Shown here in pieces: positions 26,301-33,751 of a DNA stretch of 64,000 nt. The notes under the pieces were generated by a model. It was not told the origin of the DNA. It worked only from the letters and a program-made list of their open reading frames with translations, and did not search any database. Position 1 is the stretch's first letter, and each line of letters begins with the position of its first letter. The position numbers and the translations under genes were made by a program. Source of the DNA: Microvirga solisilvae. GTDB taxonomy: Bacteria; Pseudomonadota; Alphaproteobacteria; Rhizobiales; Beijerinckiaceae. The stretch is taken from assembly GCF_022808595.1 (NCBI RefSeq), contig NZ_JAKUCN010000006.1, positions 182,740 to 246,739 on the forward strand, given 5' to 3'.

Positions 26301-26717
26301 ATGTCGCAGACGAGTGTTGCCACCAGAACGTTTCCCTCTCGCAAAGCCGCTAGCCAGGCTGTTGACCGGCTTGTCTCCGGCGGATTCGCCCGCAACAGCA
26401 TCGCGCTGCATCGCCATGAGGACGACGAGGGATACGATCTGGAAATACACACCAGAACCGCCAATCTCCGACGCGCAAAGCGTCTTATGAAAGAGCCGTC
26501 GACAATGATGCCGTCGATGAACATGCGCTCTATGGAGAAGACGGTATACGGAGCCGCCAGGACGGCCCGGTCGCACCCGTTGATTTTGCTGGGCGCAGGG
26601 CTCCTCGCTGGCTTCGTGCTCTACAACCTCATTCCGCGCTCGACAGCTCATGAGCCTGCAAGCCGGAAGCAGCCGTCCCGGTCCGGACAACGCGCAGGGC
26701 GCTCCCCGCGGGCCTAA
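26301..26717 (+). CDS. Hypothetical protein with a C-terminal membrane anchor
   Basis: A 138-residue protein. The N-terminal about 50 residues (FPSRKAASQAVDRLVSGGFA, RNSIALHRHED) resemble the small alpha/beta fold found in many general-stress proteins that begin with similar wording. A single transmembrane helix at about 93-112 (HPLILLGAGLLAGFVLYNLI) precedes a very basic tail. AAGGA lies upstream of the ATG at 26301; an in-frame start at 26274 is possible. Same direction as the response regulator, 81 bases downstream. Confidence 0.6.
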   Translation: MSQTSVATRTFPSRKAASQAVDRLVSGGFARNSIALHRHEDDEGYDLEIHTRTANLRRAKRLMKEPSTMMPSMNMRSMEKTVYGAARTARSHPLILLGAGLLAGFVLYNLIPRSTAHEPASRKQPSRSGQRAGRSPRA

Positions 26718-26726
26718 TTGTGAGGC

Positions 26727-26978
26727 TTATTGCTCCTCATCAAGAGGATCTTCGTCCAGCGAGCGGGTCTTGGCTTCGAGTCGTTTTAGCAGGTCCTTGA
26801 TCCGATCGGGTGCAGGCTCGTTCAGAACGCTCTGATAATCGCTCTGAAGCTGACGGCCGATCTGCTTGAGCAGTTCGTTTTGACCTGACGAAGTCAGCCC
26901 ATTGGAGCCGATGCTCCAGCCACCAAGCCTGTTCGCAGAATAAGGCGATCCATCGGCTTGGTGGAGCCGCTTTGGCAT
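26727..26978 (-). CDS. nepR: NepR-like anti-sigma factor
   Basis: An 83-residue protein whose residues about 36-69 (LLKQIGRQLQSDYQSVLNEP followed by APDRIKDLLKRLEAK) match the NepR core, including the hallmark NEPxPDRxxDLLxxL. In alphaproteobacteria NepR holds the EcfG sigma factor until phosphorylated PhyR releases it, turning on the general stress response. A strong GGGAGGGAAGA precedes the ATG at 26978. The N-terminus is poorly conserved and the tail acidic (DEDPLDEEQ). Neither phyR nor ecfG is adjacent, so this may be a secondary NepR paralogue. The 9-base gap to the convergent membrane-anchored gene is short. Confidence 0.75.
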   Translation of the reverse strand: MPKRLHQADGSPYSANRLGGWSIGSNGLTSSGQNELLKQIGRQLQSDYQSVLNEPAPDRIKDLLKRLEAKTRSLDEDPLDEEQ

Positions 26979-27237
26979 TCTTCCCTCCCTTGAACGACGC
27001 GTCTTGAGGCGGAAAACGGTCGAGGGCGCTTTGGGTTGCACTTAAAGTTCTGGAAAAAATGGTCTTTTTGACGCGTCCGAGGTAGCCGACTTGCCTCAGG
27101 ACGAGTCTTTCGCGCCGCTCGTCCGGCTGAGTTGGTGCTCGTGTCGCTACGTGAGGCGACCGCCCGTCGCATTGGTTTCCGCTTGTCCTTGCTTCACAAG
27201 CTCTGCTTTAGAAAAACGGGGCGGGGGCCTGAAAAGT

Positions 27238-27405
27238 ATGCGTGAAGTTTTGACGGTCTATCTCTGCGGGGTCATCCTGCTCCTGGCTGTGTCCAGCACC
27301 ATCGACGCTGAAGAAGATGTCGGCTTCGACCATATTATGATCGCTGCCTTCGGCTGGCCGATCTTCACCTCGATCATGGCCTTCAAAGTCTGGAGCAATC
27401 GGTAA
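27238..27405 (+). CDS. 55-aa small membrane protein
   Basis: MREVLTVYLCGVILLLAVSS is a hydrophobic N-terminal segment, followed by an acidic loop (TIDAEEDVGFDH) and a second hydrophobic stretch (IMIAAFGWPIFTSIMAFKV) ending WSNR. This gives a two-helix hairpin or a signal peptide plus one helix. A purine-rich GGGGCGGGGG lies upstream of the ATG. The longer open frame is unsupported. No family recognised. Confidence 0.5.
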   Translation: MREVLTVYLCGVILLLAVSSTIDAEEDVGFDHIMIAAFGWPIFTSIMAFKVWSNR

Positions 27406-27499
27406 GCAGCGATGGGCTTCGCTTGCCTCTTCCGCCAAGTTCTTTCTTTTAGCAGCCCAGCTGCGCGACGTGCATGCCCTTGGGTTCAACATGTCCATG

Positions 27500-27528
27500 A
27501 AAGAAAAAGCGCCCCGTGAGGGGCGCTG
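27500..27528 (-). terminator. Intrinsic terminator in non-coding region (minus strand)
   Basis: Perfect 8-bp stem AGCGCCCC/GGGGCGCT with GTGA/TCAC loop at 27509-27528, followed on the minus strand by TTTTTCTTTC (plus-strand AAGAAAAA before the stem). No minus-strand gene with a stop codon lies close upstream of it. Confidence 0.7.
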
Positions 27529-27700
27529 AAGTTGCGATCCGTAGGGGCAAAATAAAAGGATCGTGGGTTGTAGGTAATAATTCTCGATCAATCTGACCAT
27601 AGGCGGAGTTCATTTCAAAAGTAGTACCTCCAAAGGGCTTATCCTTTGGAGTTGATCGATGGTCTTTCGGCATTGATTGCCGGAGACCAAATCAGATAGT
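27505..27700 (-). ncRNA. Candidate small RNA ending at an intrinsic terminator
   Basis: A minus-strand segment containing two perfect hairpins (27629-27652, stem CTCCAAAGG/CCTTTGGAG; 27661-27688, outer GGTCT/AGACC with inner CGGCA/TGCCG) and ending at the terminator at 27505-27528. The only ORF through it runs across the terminator stem, which argues against coding. The 5' end is unknown; the coordinate 27700 is approximate. Confidence 0.35.
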
Positions 27701-27731
27701 TCTTGCTGTGCCGTTGGGGCAATATGAGTCG

Positions 27732-27780
27732 AGGGCCGTGATCCGCAATCAATAAAAAGGCGGACGCGGCCCTTATTATT
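27732..27780 (+). terminator. Long imperfect hairpin with T-rich tail (plus strand)
   Basis: A 14-bp stem with one bulged base (arms 27732-27746 and 27760-27773, ending GGCCCT) is followed by TTATTATTTAT. It could end transcripts from the 55-aa gene or a plus-strand small RNA. The arms contain AGGGCCGTGATCCGC and GCGGACGCGGCCCT. Confidence 0.5.
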
Positions 27781-27800
27781 TATGTTTGCTTGAGATATAG

Positions 27801-27840
27801 AAAAGAAAAAGCCGCGATCAGATGCAGCTCTGATCGCGGC
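27801..27840 (-). terminator. Strong intrinsic terminator (minus strand)
   Basis: Perfect 12-bp stem GCCGCGATCAGA/TCTGATCGCGGC with a 6-base loop at 27811-27840, followed on the minus strand by TTTTTCTTTTC. It is about 275 bases beyond the stop codon of the 28115-28534 gene, so it either ends a long 3' UTR or a separate small RNA between 27841 and 28114. Confidence 0.75.
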
Positions 27841-28114
27841 AATATCCGTGTTCTTGAAATATCACGGACAGTCTCACTAAAGAACAACTATCGAATTGAG
27901 TTGAAATTACCCCCTACGAATGGATTCTGTTTAAGCTCGACATGGAGGAGGGGCAATTAGACCAAACGGCCTATTGGCCAGGATACATGCCGCAAGTTGG
28001 GGCGCGGCATGTCTCAAAAGGCAGTTCGCCTCTCATCTCGCCGGAGGAATGAGTGCAGGTCGATGGAGATTTCCTGCGCCAGGCGAGGGCAGCGATTCTG
28101 CCCAGGCAATATAA
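27841..28114 (-). ncRNA. Possible small RNA or long 3' UTR
   Basis: The 274 bases between the terminator at 27801-27840 and the next minus-strand stop codon contain no ORF of useful length. They hold hairpins at 27845-27868 (TCCGTG/CACGGA), 27968-27979 (GGCC/GGCC) and 27985-28012 (perfect 9-bp ACATGCCGC/GCGGCATGT). The presence of a dedicated terminator implies transcription. Whether this is an independent RNA or the tail of the upstream gene cannot be decided here. Confidence 0.3.
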
Positions 28115-28534
28115 TTAGCGCCTTGCTCGCTTCAGTGCGCGGATCGGCTGGGCCTCTTCATCACCGGATTCGTAAGCGAAGCAGCTATTGGTGGGATGGG
28201 GATTCCAACCATCTTCAGAGGAGGGGACAGCCTTGATGGCGCCAGACCAGCGGAGCTTGAAGTGGTCGGCAACATGCTTGTCCTTGAAGCCGATGAGACC
28301 CCAGCCGCCCTGCAGGTGATAGAAATCCCACGCTGCGTTCTGCCGATTGAGCCAGGAATAGACTGTGGCCTTGAGGTCCTTTCCGTTCTCGGTCCAGACA
28401 TCCCAATCATTGACGAAGAAAACGTAGGGCCAGAGCCGCGCATAGGCATCGACGCCATAGCAGGCCGACGACGACATTTCCTCGTCTCGCCACGTATCGG
28501 TGATCCGCTGCTTGAGCTCTTGCATGTTCGTCAT
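28115..28534 (-). CDS. Hypothetical protein, Trp-rich
   Basis: A 139-residue cytosolic-looking protein with eight tryptophans. Blocks such as YARLWPYVFFVNDWDVWTEN, GWGLIGFKDKHVADHFKLRW and a basic C-terminus (PIRALKRARR) are distinctive, but I recognise no domain. The F-K-D-x-x-x-A-D-x-F-K-L-R-W pattern recalls small proteins whose C-terminal helix plus strand pack at the end of the chain. ATG at 28525 is an alternative start. Flanked by non-coding DNA on both sides. Confidence 0.55.
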   Translation of the reverse strand: MTNMQELKQRITDTWRDEEMSSSACYGVDAYARLWPYVFFVNDWDVWTENGKDLKATVYSWLNRQNAAWDFYHLQGGWGLIGFKDKHVADHFKLRWSGAIKAVPSSEDGWNPHPTNSCFAYESGDEEAQPIRALKRARR

Positions 28535-28816
28535 CGTCGCACCCTACGTTTCAGGCCTGATGCGCTCTGCAGCCGTTGAATCGGCCGCTCGTCGCGCTCA
28601 AGGCTCGGTCACGCCAGTCCGATGCTGGCGGGTTAATCCCGACGTGGTGATTCAAGCACTGTCGGGCAGATTTTCAGGCGTGATCGATGATGCGCAAAAC
28701 GTCCGACCACGGCGCAGCTCTAATACCATTGAATATAGCACACGAGCCATTGTGGGTAGAGTCGGAAATGACGCGGGACGTAATTTTGCGGCGCTTCGGG
28801 GAGTTTCGGCCGGAAT

Positions 28817-28902
28817 TGGTGCGGACGGCGGGGGTCGAACCCGCACGGGCATAGCCCGAGGGATTTTAAGTCCCTTGCGTCTACCGGTTTCGCCACGTCC
28901 GC
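28817..28902 (-). tRNA. tRNA-Leu (anticodon TAA)
   Basis: Class II tRNA with encoded CCA. Acceptor GCGGACG pairs with CGTCCGC; the anticodon arm reads GGGACTTAAAATCCC with TAA; the long variable arm is CGGGCTATGCCCG; the T arm is GCGGGTTCGACCCCCGC. 83 bases plus CCA (28817-28819). Confidence 0.97.
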
Positions 28903-28970
28903 ATGGATTGAGCGTTATCGGGCTCCGGCGCGCGGCGCAAGTCCGCTGCGTGGTTCAGCCCCAACTGATG

Positions 28971-30158
28971 TCACTCGGATGTGCGGAAGCCGTAGATCCA
29001 GTCGTAACGCTTCGACATGTTCTCGGGCCCCATGAGCCGCATGACCCTGTCGCGGCCATAGGCGACGAGAGCGCCGGAATGGTAGATGCGCCCGTTCTTG
29101 CGCCCCTCGGCCTGCACCCGGCTGACGCGTTCGAGGCGATGGCCCTCATAAGTCTTCAGCGCCCGGATCAGATCGTTGGGATGCTGCGTCACGAGGGCGT
29201 TGAGGGTCGCCGCATCCTCGATGGCCATTGCCGCGCCCTGCGCCAGGAAAGGCAGGACCGGGTGAGCGGCATCGCCGACCAACGCGATGCGCCCCTGGGA
29301 CAGGCGCTTGATGGGATGCCGGAAGAGCGACCAGCGCAGCCATTCCTGCGGCTTCTTCAGAAGTTCGACGAGGGCAGGGGCCGCATTGCGGTAGAGGGCG
29401 ATCAGATCCTCCGCCCGGCCAGGCGCTGCCCAGCCCTCGACAGGCTCGCGGGTCTTCTCGATGGCGACCACGTTGATCAGGTTGCCGCTGAAGATCGGGT
29501 AATGGACCACGTGGCCAGAGGGGCCGAGCCAGAGGCCGGTCTCGTTGCCGATGAGCTCCTGCGGCGCGGCCTTGCGGTCGAAGGTCGCGCGCCAGGCGAC
29601 ATAGCCGTGAAAGGCGGGCGGGGAGGTGTCCCCGAGGACATGCCTGACCTTGGACCAGACGCCGTCGGCGCCGATCACGAGATCGGCCTTCATGCTTTCC
29701 CGCGAGCCGTTCGAGGAGGTCCAGATCAGCTCGGCATGATCGGCGCCATCGCGCACTTCCTCGACCTTGCGGCCCATGACGATGCGGATCGTCGGCTCGG
29801 AGCGCACGGCATCGAGCAGGATGGTCTGCAGATCGGCCCGGTGAACGACCCAATAGGGCGCGCCGTAGCGCTGCTGCATATAGGCGCCCTGCGCGATCTC
29901 GCCGATTCTCTTGCCGGAGGAGACGCTGCGCACGATCACGCGGTCCGGCATCGTCGCCACGCGGCGGAGCGCGGGGCCCAAGCCCAGATTGATCAGGATG
30001 CGGCTGGCATTGGGAGAGAGCTGGAGGCCAGCGCCCACCTCGCTGAAGCCGGTGCGCCGCTCGACCAGGGTCACGGAATGACCCCGGCGGGCGAAGCTCA
30101 AGGCTGTCGTCAGTCCACCGATGCCGGCGCCGACAATCGCTATGTTGAGACCCGACAC
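28971..30158 (-). CDS. FAD-dependent monooxygenase (salicylate hydroxylase-like)
   Basis: A 395-residue class A flavoprotein monooxygenase. GAGIGG at 11-16 binds ADP, the DG motif is VIGADGVWSKVRHVLG, and the GD motif is IALVGDAAHPVLPFLAQGAA near residue 296. The overall layout resembles salicylate 1-monooxygenase and 3-hydroxybenzoate 6-hydroxylase. It would hydroxylate an aromatic substrate with NAD(P)H and O2, but no aromatic catabolism genes are adjacent. It follows the zf-CHCC gene by 7 bases and is probably co-transcribed with it. Confidence 0.88.
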   Translation of the reverse strand: MSGLNIAIVGAGIGGLTTALSFARRGHSVTLVERRTGFSEVGAGLQLSPNASRILINLGLGPALRRVATMPDRVIVRSVSSGKRIGEIAQGAYMQQRYGAPYWVVHRADLQTILLDAVRSEPTIRIVMGRKVEEVRDGADHAELIWTSSNGSRESMKADLVIGADGVWSKVRHVLGDTSPPAFHGYVAWRATFDRKAAPQELIGNETGLWLGPSGHVVHYPIFSGNLINVVAIEKTREPVEGWAAPGRAEDLIALYRNAAPALVELLKKPQEWLRWSLFRHPIKRLSQGRIALVGDAAHPVLPFLAQGAAMAIEDAATLNALVTQHPNDLIRALKTYEGHRLERVSRVQAEGRKNGRIYHSGALVAYGRDRVMRLMGPENMSKRYDWIYGFRTSE

Positions 30159-30165
30159 CGGGGCC

Positions 30166-30429
30166 TTAGCGGGAGGATGGGGAAGTGGCGAAATCAGGTT
30201 CCCAGACGCATTCCGCCGGACGGGCCTCGTCGGCCTTCAGGGACGGATCGTACCGGAACAGGGTCGAGCAATAGGAGCAGACCGTCTCGGTGTCATAGCC
30301 CATGTCGATGAAGATATGCGGATGGTCGAAGGGCGGCTTGGCGCCGATGCACATGAATTCCTTCGAGCCCACGTGAATGACGGGAACGCCCGGATCGTTG
30401 TGGAAGTGAGGAGTGCCTTTGTCAGCCAT
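30166..30429 (-). CDS. Zinc-finger (zf-CHCC) protein, NDUFS6-like
   Basis: An 87-residue protein with the zf-CHCC pattern: C in EFMCIGAKPPFDHPHIFIDM, H in DHPH, and the pair CSYC in TETVCSYCSTLFRYDP. Alphaproteobacterial members are homologues of the mitochondrial complex I subunit NDUFS6, and the domain binds zinc. The start is placed at 30429 (MADKGTPHFHND); 13 more codons are open upstream. It is the upstream partner of the FAD monooxygenase gene. Confidence 0.85.
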   Translation of the reverse strand: MADKGTPHFHNDPGVPVIHVGSKEFMCIGAKPPFDHPHIFIDMGYDTETVCSYCSTLFRYDPSLKADEARPAECVWEPDFATSPSSR

Positions 30430-30567
30430 TGCCGTCGCTCTTAAAGCCGTGAAATTTGCGCGCACCATAATGACTGAGGCGTGATGCGCCTAGAGCAAAA
30501 ATTCATCCCTGCGCGGGGCTGTATTCTTTGCGCTTGGTTTCGGGAATACCTGTCCTTGGAACCTCCA

Positions 30568-30671
30568 CCCTCATCTGGAGGAGGCGCGTGAGCGCCGTCT
30601 CGAAGGATGTTTCGGTGCGCTCTGAAGCCTCCTTCGAGACGCAGCCTCACGGCTGCTCCTCAGGATGAGGG
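30568..30671. repeat. 104-bp palindromic repeat, copy 1
   Basis: Outer arms CCTCATC...GGATGAGG, inner arms GTCTCGAAGGA...CCTCCTTCGAGACG, and two short self-complementary inserts (GGCGCGTGAGCGCC and CAGCCTCACGGCTG). The same layout recurs at 32154-32257 and 46246-46348. Extragenic and non-coding; related palindromes are widespread in Hyphomicrobiales genomes. Confidence 0.8.
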
Positions 30672-30995
30672 CGGAGGGTGGTCGAGCGATGGTTGCTGTC
30701 CAGGAATTTGCACGGCTTGTGAGATGTCAAAGAGCGAGCGGGCAAAGACATGGGGGAATGTCCCCGCGAGCGTGTGGCTCCGAGGGTATGGTTTGAGGGA
30801 GGCGCGAGAGGCGGTCCGGTTCGCTTGTGATTGTGAGAAGAACCTGACGGCCCCTCGCGCACGGTTCTTTTAGGCGGACATCGTGTCTTGCAACGATGGG
30901 CCTCCCGGCCCGGCTTGCGAGACCGAACCGGGACCGTTCCCGGCTCCGACACATGCGACGCCTCGCGAGCGCGCCCCTCGGTGAGCCAGGACACC
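30672..30995 (-). ncRNA. Candidate structured non-coding RNA
   Basis: Downstream of the promoter at 31000-31028 the minus strand is packed with hairpins: 30925-30946 (9-bp stem, one G-U pair), 30898-30911 (GGGCC/GGCCC), 30879-30898 (CATCGT/ACGATG) and 30838-30869 (AAGAACC/GGTTCTT). Several overlapping frames of 90-117 codons are open, but they lack ribosome sites and begin at the transcription start. It could also be a long 5' leader of the zf-CHCC gene. No known RNA family is recognised; the 3' end is not defined. Confidence 0.35.
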
Positions 30996-30999
30996 AACA

Positions 31000-31028
31000 C
31001 ATATAGCCCAGCTTAGGACCAAAGTCAA
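31000..31028 (-). promoter_or_regulatory. Near-consensus sigma-70 promoter (minus strand)
   Basis: On the minus strand CTTGACT (-35, TTGACT at 31028-31023) is followed after exactly 17 bases by TATATG (-10, 31005-31000). This is the best-looking housekeeping promoter in the window. It points into the hairpin-rich block 30672-30995, away from the alpha/beta hydrolase gene. Confidence 0.65.
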
Positions 31029-31071
31029 GAACAAAAGCGGAACATACGCAACCTCCCTGCCACGCTCACGC

Positions 31072-31192
31072 TGTCATCCCCGCGCAGGCGGGGATCCATA
31101 ACCTCGACAGTGGGAGGAAAGGCGCTGAGTTTCCCGTCCGCCTCACTCTGCAGCGTAAGCGGATATGGATTCCCGCCTGCGCGGGAATGACA
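31072..31192. repeat. Inverted extragenic repeat (GTCATCCCCGCGCAGGCGGG type), copy 1
   Basis: Two arms, TGTCATCCCCGCGCAGGCGG at the left and GGATTCCCGCCTGCGCGGGA at the right, each itself a palindrome (CCCCGC/GCGGGG), facing each other about 80 bases apart. The same arrangement recurs at 37929-38051. This family is common in proteobacterial intergenic regions. Confidence 0.8.
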
Positions 31193-31358
31193 GTGGAGGT
31201 TCAAGCGCCCTTCTCGTCGCGCGATCCCGGGTTCTGCTGCGCAGCCCCGGGAGGACGCTGTCAACGCGTTCCACTTCATCCACCATCCCCAAGGCGATTG
31301 TATTTGAGCCTGCCGGTGTTAGGTTGCGCGGCAACCGACATCAGCCTCCATCATCCCC

Positions 31359-32123
31359 ATGCGCTATTTCAATTCCAACGGCGTCAGCATCGCCTACATC
31401 GACGTGCCTCCTCACGAGGGGCAGGGCGAACCGATCCTGCTCATTCACGGCTTCGCGTCGAACCATGCGGTGAACTGGGTCAACACGCTGTGGGTGAAGA
31501 CGCTCACGCGCGAAGGCTATCGCGTGATCGCCCTCGACAATCGCGGGCATGGTGAGAGCGAGAAGCTCTACGATCCTGATGCCTATCATTCCTATCGCAT
31601 GGCGGAGGATGCCGTGCGCCTGCTCGATCATCTCGGCATCGAGCGCACGGATGTGATGGGTTATTCCATGGGCGCGCGCATCACCGCGCATATGGCTCTG
31701 GCCGCGCCGCAACGCATGCGCTCGGCGCTGCTCGGCGGCCTCGGCATTCACCTGATCGATGGTGTCGGCCTTCCGCTCGGCATCGCGGACGCCATGGAGG
31801 TGCGATCGTTGGACGATCTCACCGATCCCATGCAGCGCATGTTCCGCGCCTTTGCCGAACAGACCGGCAGCGACCTGAAGGCGCTCGCTGCCTGCATTCG
31901 CGGTTCCCGTCAGGCGCTGACGCGGGACGAAGTTGCATCCATCACGCTGCCGACGCTCGTGTCGGTCGGCACCAACGATGACGTGTCAGGCTCCGGCCCC
32001 GAGCTCGTGAAGCTTCTGCCGAATGCAACAGCTCTCGATATTCCGGGTCGCGATCACAACCTCGCTGTCGGCGACAAGGTGCATAAGCAGGGCGTGCTGG
32101 AGTTTCTTGCGCGCAGGCCGTGA
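31359..32123 (+). CDS. Alpha/beta hydrolase
   Basis: A 254-residue alpha/beta hydrolase. The oxyanion region is LLIHGFASN, the nucleophile S103 sits in the elbow GYSMGA, the histidine is in GRDHNLAVGD near residue 239, and the acid is probably D217 in VGTNDDVSG. The strand-4 motif ALDNRGHGESEKL places it with haloalkane-dehalogenase/esterase-like enzymes. No membrane or signal segment. Substrate unknown. Two extragenic repeats flank the gene (31072-31192 and 32154-32257). Confidence 0.86.
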   Translation: MRYFNSNGVSIAYIDVPPHEGQGEPILLIHGFASNHAVNWVNTLWVKTLTREGYRVIALDNRGHGESEKLYDPDAYHSYRMAEDAVRLLDHLGIERTDVMGYSMGARITAHMALAAPQRMRSALLGGLGIHLIDGVGLPLGIADAMEVRSLDDLTDPMQRMFRAFAEQTGSDLKALAACIRGSRQALTRDEVASITLPTLVSVGTNDDVSGSGPELVKLLPNATALDIPGRDHNLAVGDKVHKQGVLEFLARRP

Positions 32124-32153
32124 GCGAACCGGTCGTCCTTCATCCCTCTCAAG

Positions 32154-32257
32154 CCTCATCCTGAGGAGCAGCCCTTGGGCTGCGTCTCGAAGGAGGTTCC
32201 AGAGAGCGCTGGAGCCTCCTTCGAGACGGTCGCTTATGCGACCTCCTCAGGATGAGG
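32154..32257. repeat. 104-bp palindromic repeat, copy 2
   Basis: Same architecture as at 30568-30671: CCTCATCCTGAGGAGCAGCC, then GCGTCTCGAAGGAGG, CCTCCTTCGAGACGG and CTCCTCAGGATGAGG. The variable inserts are CAGCCCTTGGGCTG and GTCGCTTATGCGAC, each self-complementary. It lies 30 bases after the hydrolase stop codon. Confidence 0.8.
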
Positions 32258-32385
32258 TCAGCGTATGATTGAAGCAAAGTCACCCGCACAAGGTCGGTAA
32301 TGACGTGCGCAAGGGTGGATGATGCGGAATGCTCTGTTGATTTGAGGCTTCGTTCCCCCACTTGTTCCTGAAAGGGGAGAGGCGG

Positions 32386-32871
32386 ATGACAAGGCTCGAC
32401 AGCGTGATCCGGCGGCTGACGGCGCAGCGTGACCTGCTCGATTGGGCAACACGCGAGATCGATGCCCATGGATTGGTTCTGGAAGTCGGCCTCGGCAACG
32501 GGCGAACCTACGATCATCTGCGCTCGCGTCTGCCCAACCGCGAAATCTACGCGTTCGAACGCGCGCTCGCGGCGCATCCCGACTGCATTCCGCCCGAGAA
32601 ATACCTGATGATGGGCGATGTGTTCGAGACCCTGCCGATGTTCACCGAAAGGTTCGGCGCAGGCTCCGTCGCCTTGGCTCATGTCGATATCGGCACAGGC
32701 GACGAGGAGGCCAACCGGCAATTGGCGAAACGTCTTTCGCCTCTTCTCGAAAACCTGCTGCAGCGGGGCGGATTGCTGGTGGCAGACCGCGCCTTCGATC
32801 TTCCCAATTGCACCGACATCTCATCGCAAACGAACGTCGCCGAGGGACGCTATTTCGTCTATCGGCGCTGA
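32386..32871 (+). CDS. Small class I SAM-dependent methyltransferase
   Basis: A 161-residue protein with Rossmann motif I LVLEVGLGNGRTYDHLRSRL, motif II acidic residue in IYAFERALAAHP, and LAHVDIGTGDEEAN in the motif IV position. It is short, so it probably has a minimal core without a substrate cap. GGGGAGAGGCGG precedes the ATG at 32386. Its stop is 3 bases from the convergent enoyl-CoA hydratase gene. Substrate unknown. Confidence 0.75.
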   Translation: MTRLDSVIRRLTAQRDLLDWATREIDAHGLVLEVGLGNGRTYDHLRSRLPNREIYAFERALAAHPDCIPPEKYLMMGDVFETLPMFTERFGAGSVALAHVDIGTGDEEANRQLAKRLSPLLENLLQRGGLLVADRAFDLPNCTDISSQTNVAEGRYFVYRR

Positions 32872-32874
32872 GAT

Positions 32875-33675
32875 TCAGCGCCCCGTAAAAACGGGCTTCC
32901 GCTTTTCGAGAAACGCTGTTCGCCCCTCCACCGCATCGGCGCTGTCGAAGCATTGATCGGCAAGCGCCACCGGATTGGTGTCGGGATGCGCGATGCCCAT
33001 GCTCGCATCGATGGCGGCTTTCGCGGCGCGGATCGTCAGAGGCGCGTTTTGCGCAATGTCCCGCGCAATGGCGAACACGGTTTCTTCGAGCGTCTCATCG
33101 GTGACGACACGTTGCACCACGCCGAGGCGCTGCGCCTCCTCGGCATTGATGCGCCGGGCTGTGTAGAACAGGTCCTTGGCGGCGGGCGCACCGACGGCGG
33201 CAGTGATCAGCTTCATCGCGCCCGGAGGATAGCCGACACCGAGCCGCGCGGCGGGAATGCCGAAGCTCGCATTCACGGATGCGATGCGCAGGTCGCAGGA
33301 AAGCGCCAGCCCGAAGCCGCCGCCGAGACAGAAACCGCGGATCATGGCGATCACCGGCTTCGAGCAATGGGCGACGGCCCAGAACGCCGCCTCGTTGATT
33401 GCCTCATAGGCGCGTCCGCCTTCGGCATTGGCGCGCACCGTTTCGAATTCCGCGATGTCGGCGCCGGAGGCGAAGGATTCCGATCCTGCGCCGCGCAGCA
33501 CGATCACCCGCACGCGCTCGTCCTGGTCCAGAGCCGCGATGATGCCGGGCAGGGCTCTCCACATTTCCAGGTCGAGGGCATTGCGCTTGGCCGGATTGTC
33601 GATGGAAAGCGTGGCGACGGGGCCGTCGACGGTTGCAGTGAGCTTGGGGCTGGTCGGCGCAAAAGAGGCATTCAT
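32875..33675 (-). CDS. Enoyl-CoA hydratase/isomerase family protein
   Basis: A 266-residue crotonase-fold protein. The oxyanion-hole segments are RGAGSESFASGADIAEFETV and MIRGFCLGGGFGLALSCDLR, followed by FGIPAARLGVGYPPGAMKLI. The family catalytic Glu positions are not both obvious, so hydration of enoyl-CoA is likely but an isomerase or other acyl-CoA reaction cannot be excluded. C-terminal helices (AVEGRTAFLEKRKPVFTGR) are complete. It is divergent from cysE, 76 bases away. Confidence 0.87.
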   Translation of the reverse strand: MNASFAPTSPKLTATVDGPVATLSIDNPAKRNALDLEMWRALPGIIAALDQDERVRVIVLRGAGSESFASGADIAEFETVRANAEGGRAYEAINEAAFWAVAHCSKPVIAMIRGFCLGGGFGLALSCDLRIASVNASFGIPAARLGVGYPPGAMKLITAAVGAPAAKDLFYTARRINAEEAQRLGVVQRVVTDETLEETVFAIARDIAQNAPLTIRAAKAAIDASMGIAHPDTNPVALADQCFDSADAVEGRTAFLEKRKPVFTGR

Positions 33676-33751
33676 GGGTGTGGGGGTCTATGGTAAGGGG
33701 CTGGGACTTCTTATGTATGCAGTTGATGGCGCGAGCCGGCAGGAGATTATC

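Noticed and set aside
27449..27673. A 74-codon minus-strand ORF in the non-coding block.
   Set aside because: It reads through the stem and T-run of an intrinsic terminator and resembles no protein, so the terminator is judged real and the ORF accidental.
30647..31002. Overlapping minus-strand ORFs of 91 and 117 codons downstream of the promoter at 31000-31028.
   Set aside because: No ribosome sites, Arg/Pro-rich composition typical of GC-rich non-coding DNA, and starts that coincide with the predicted transcription start. Kept only as a structured-RNA candidate.
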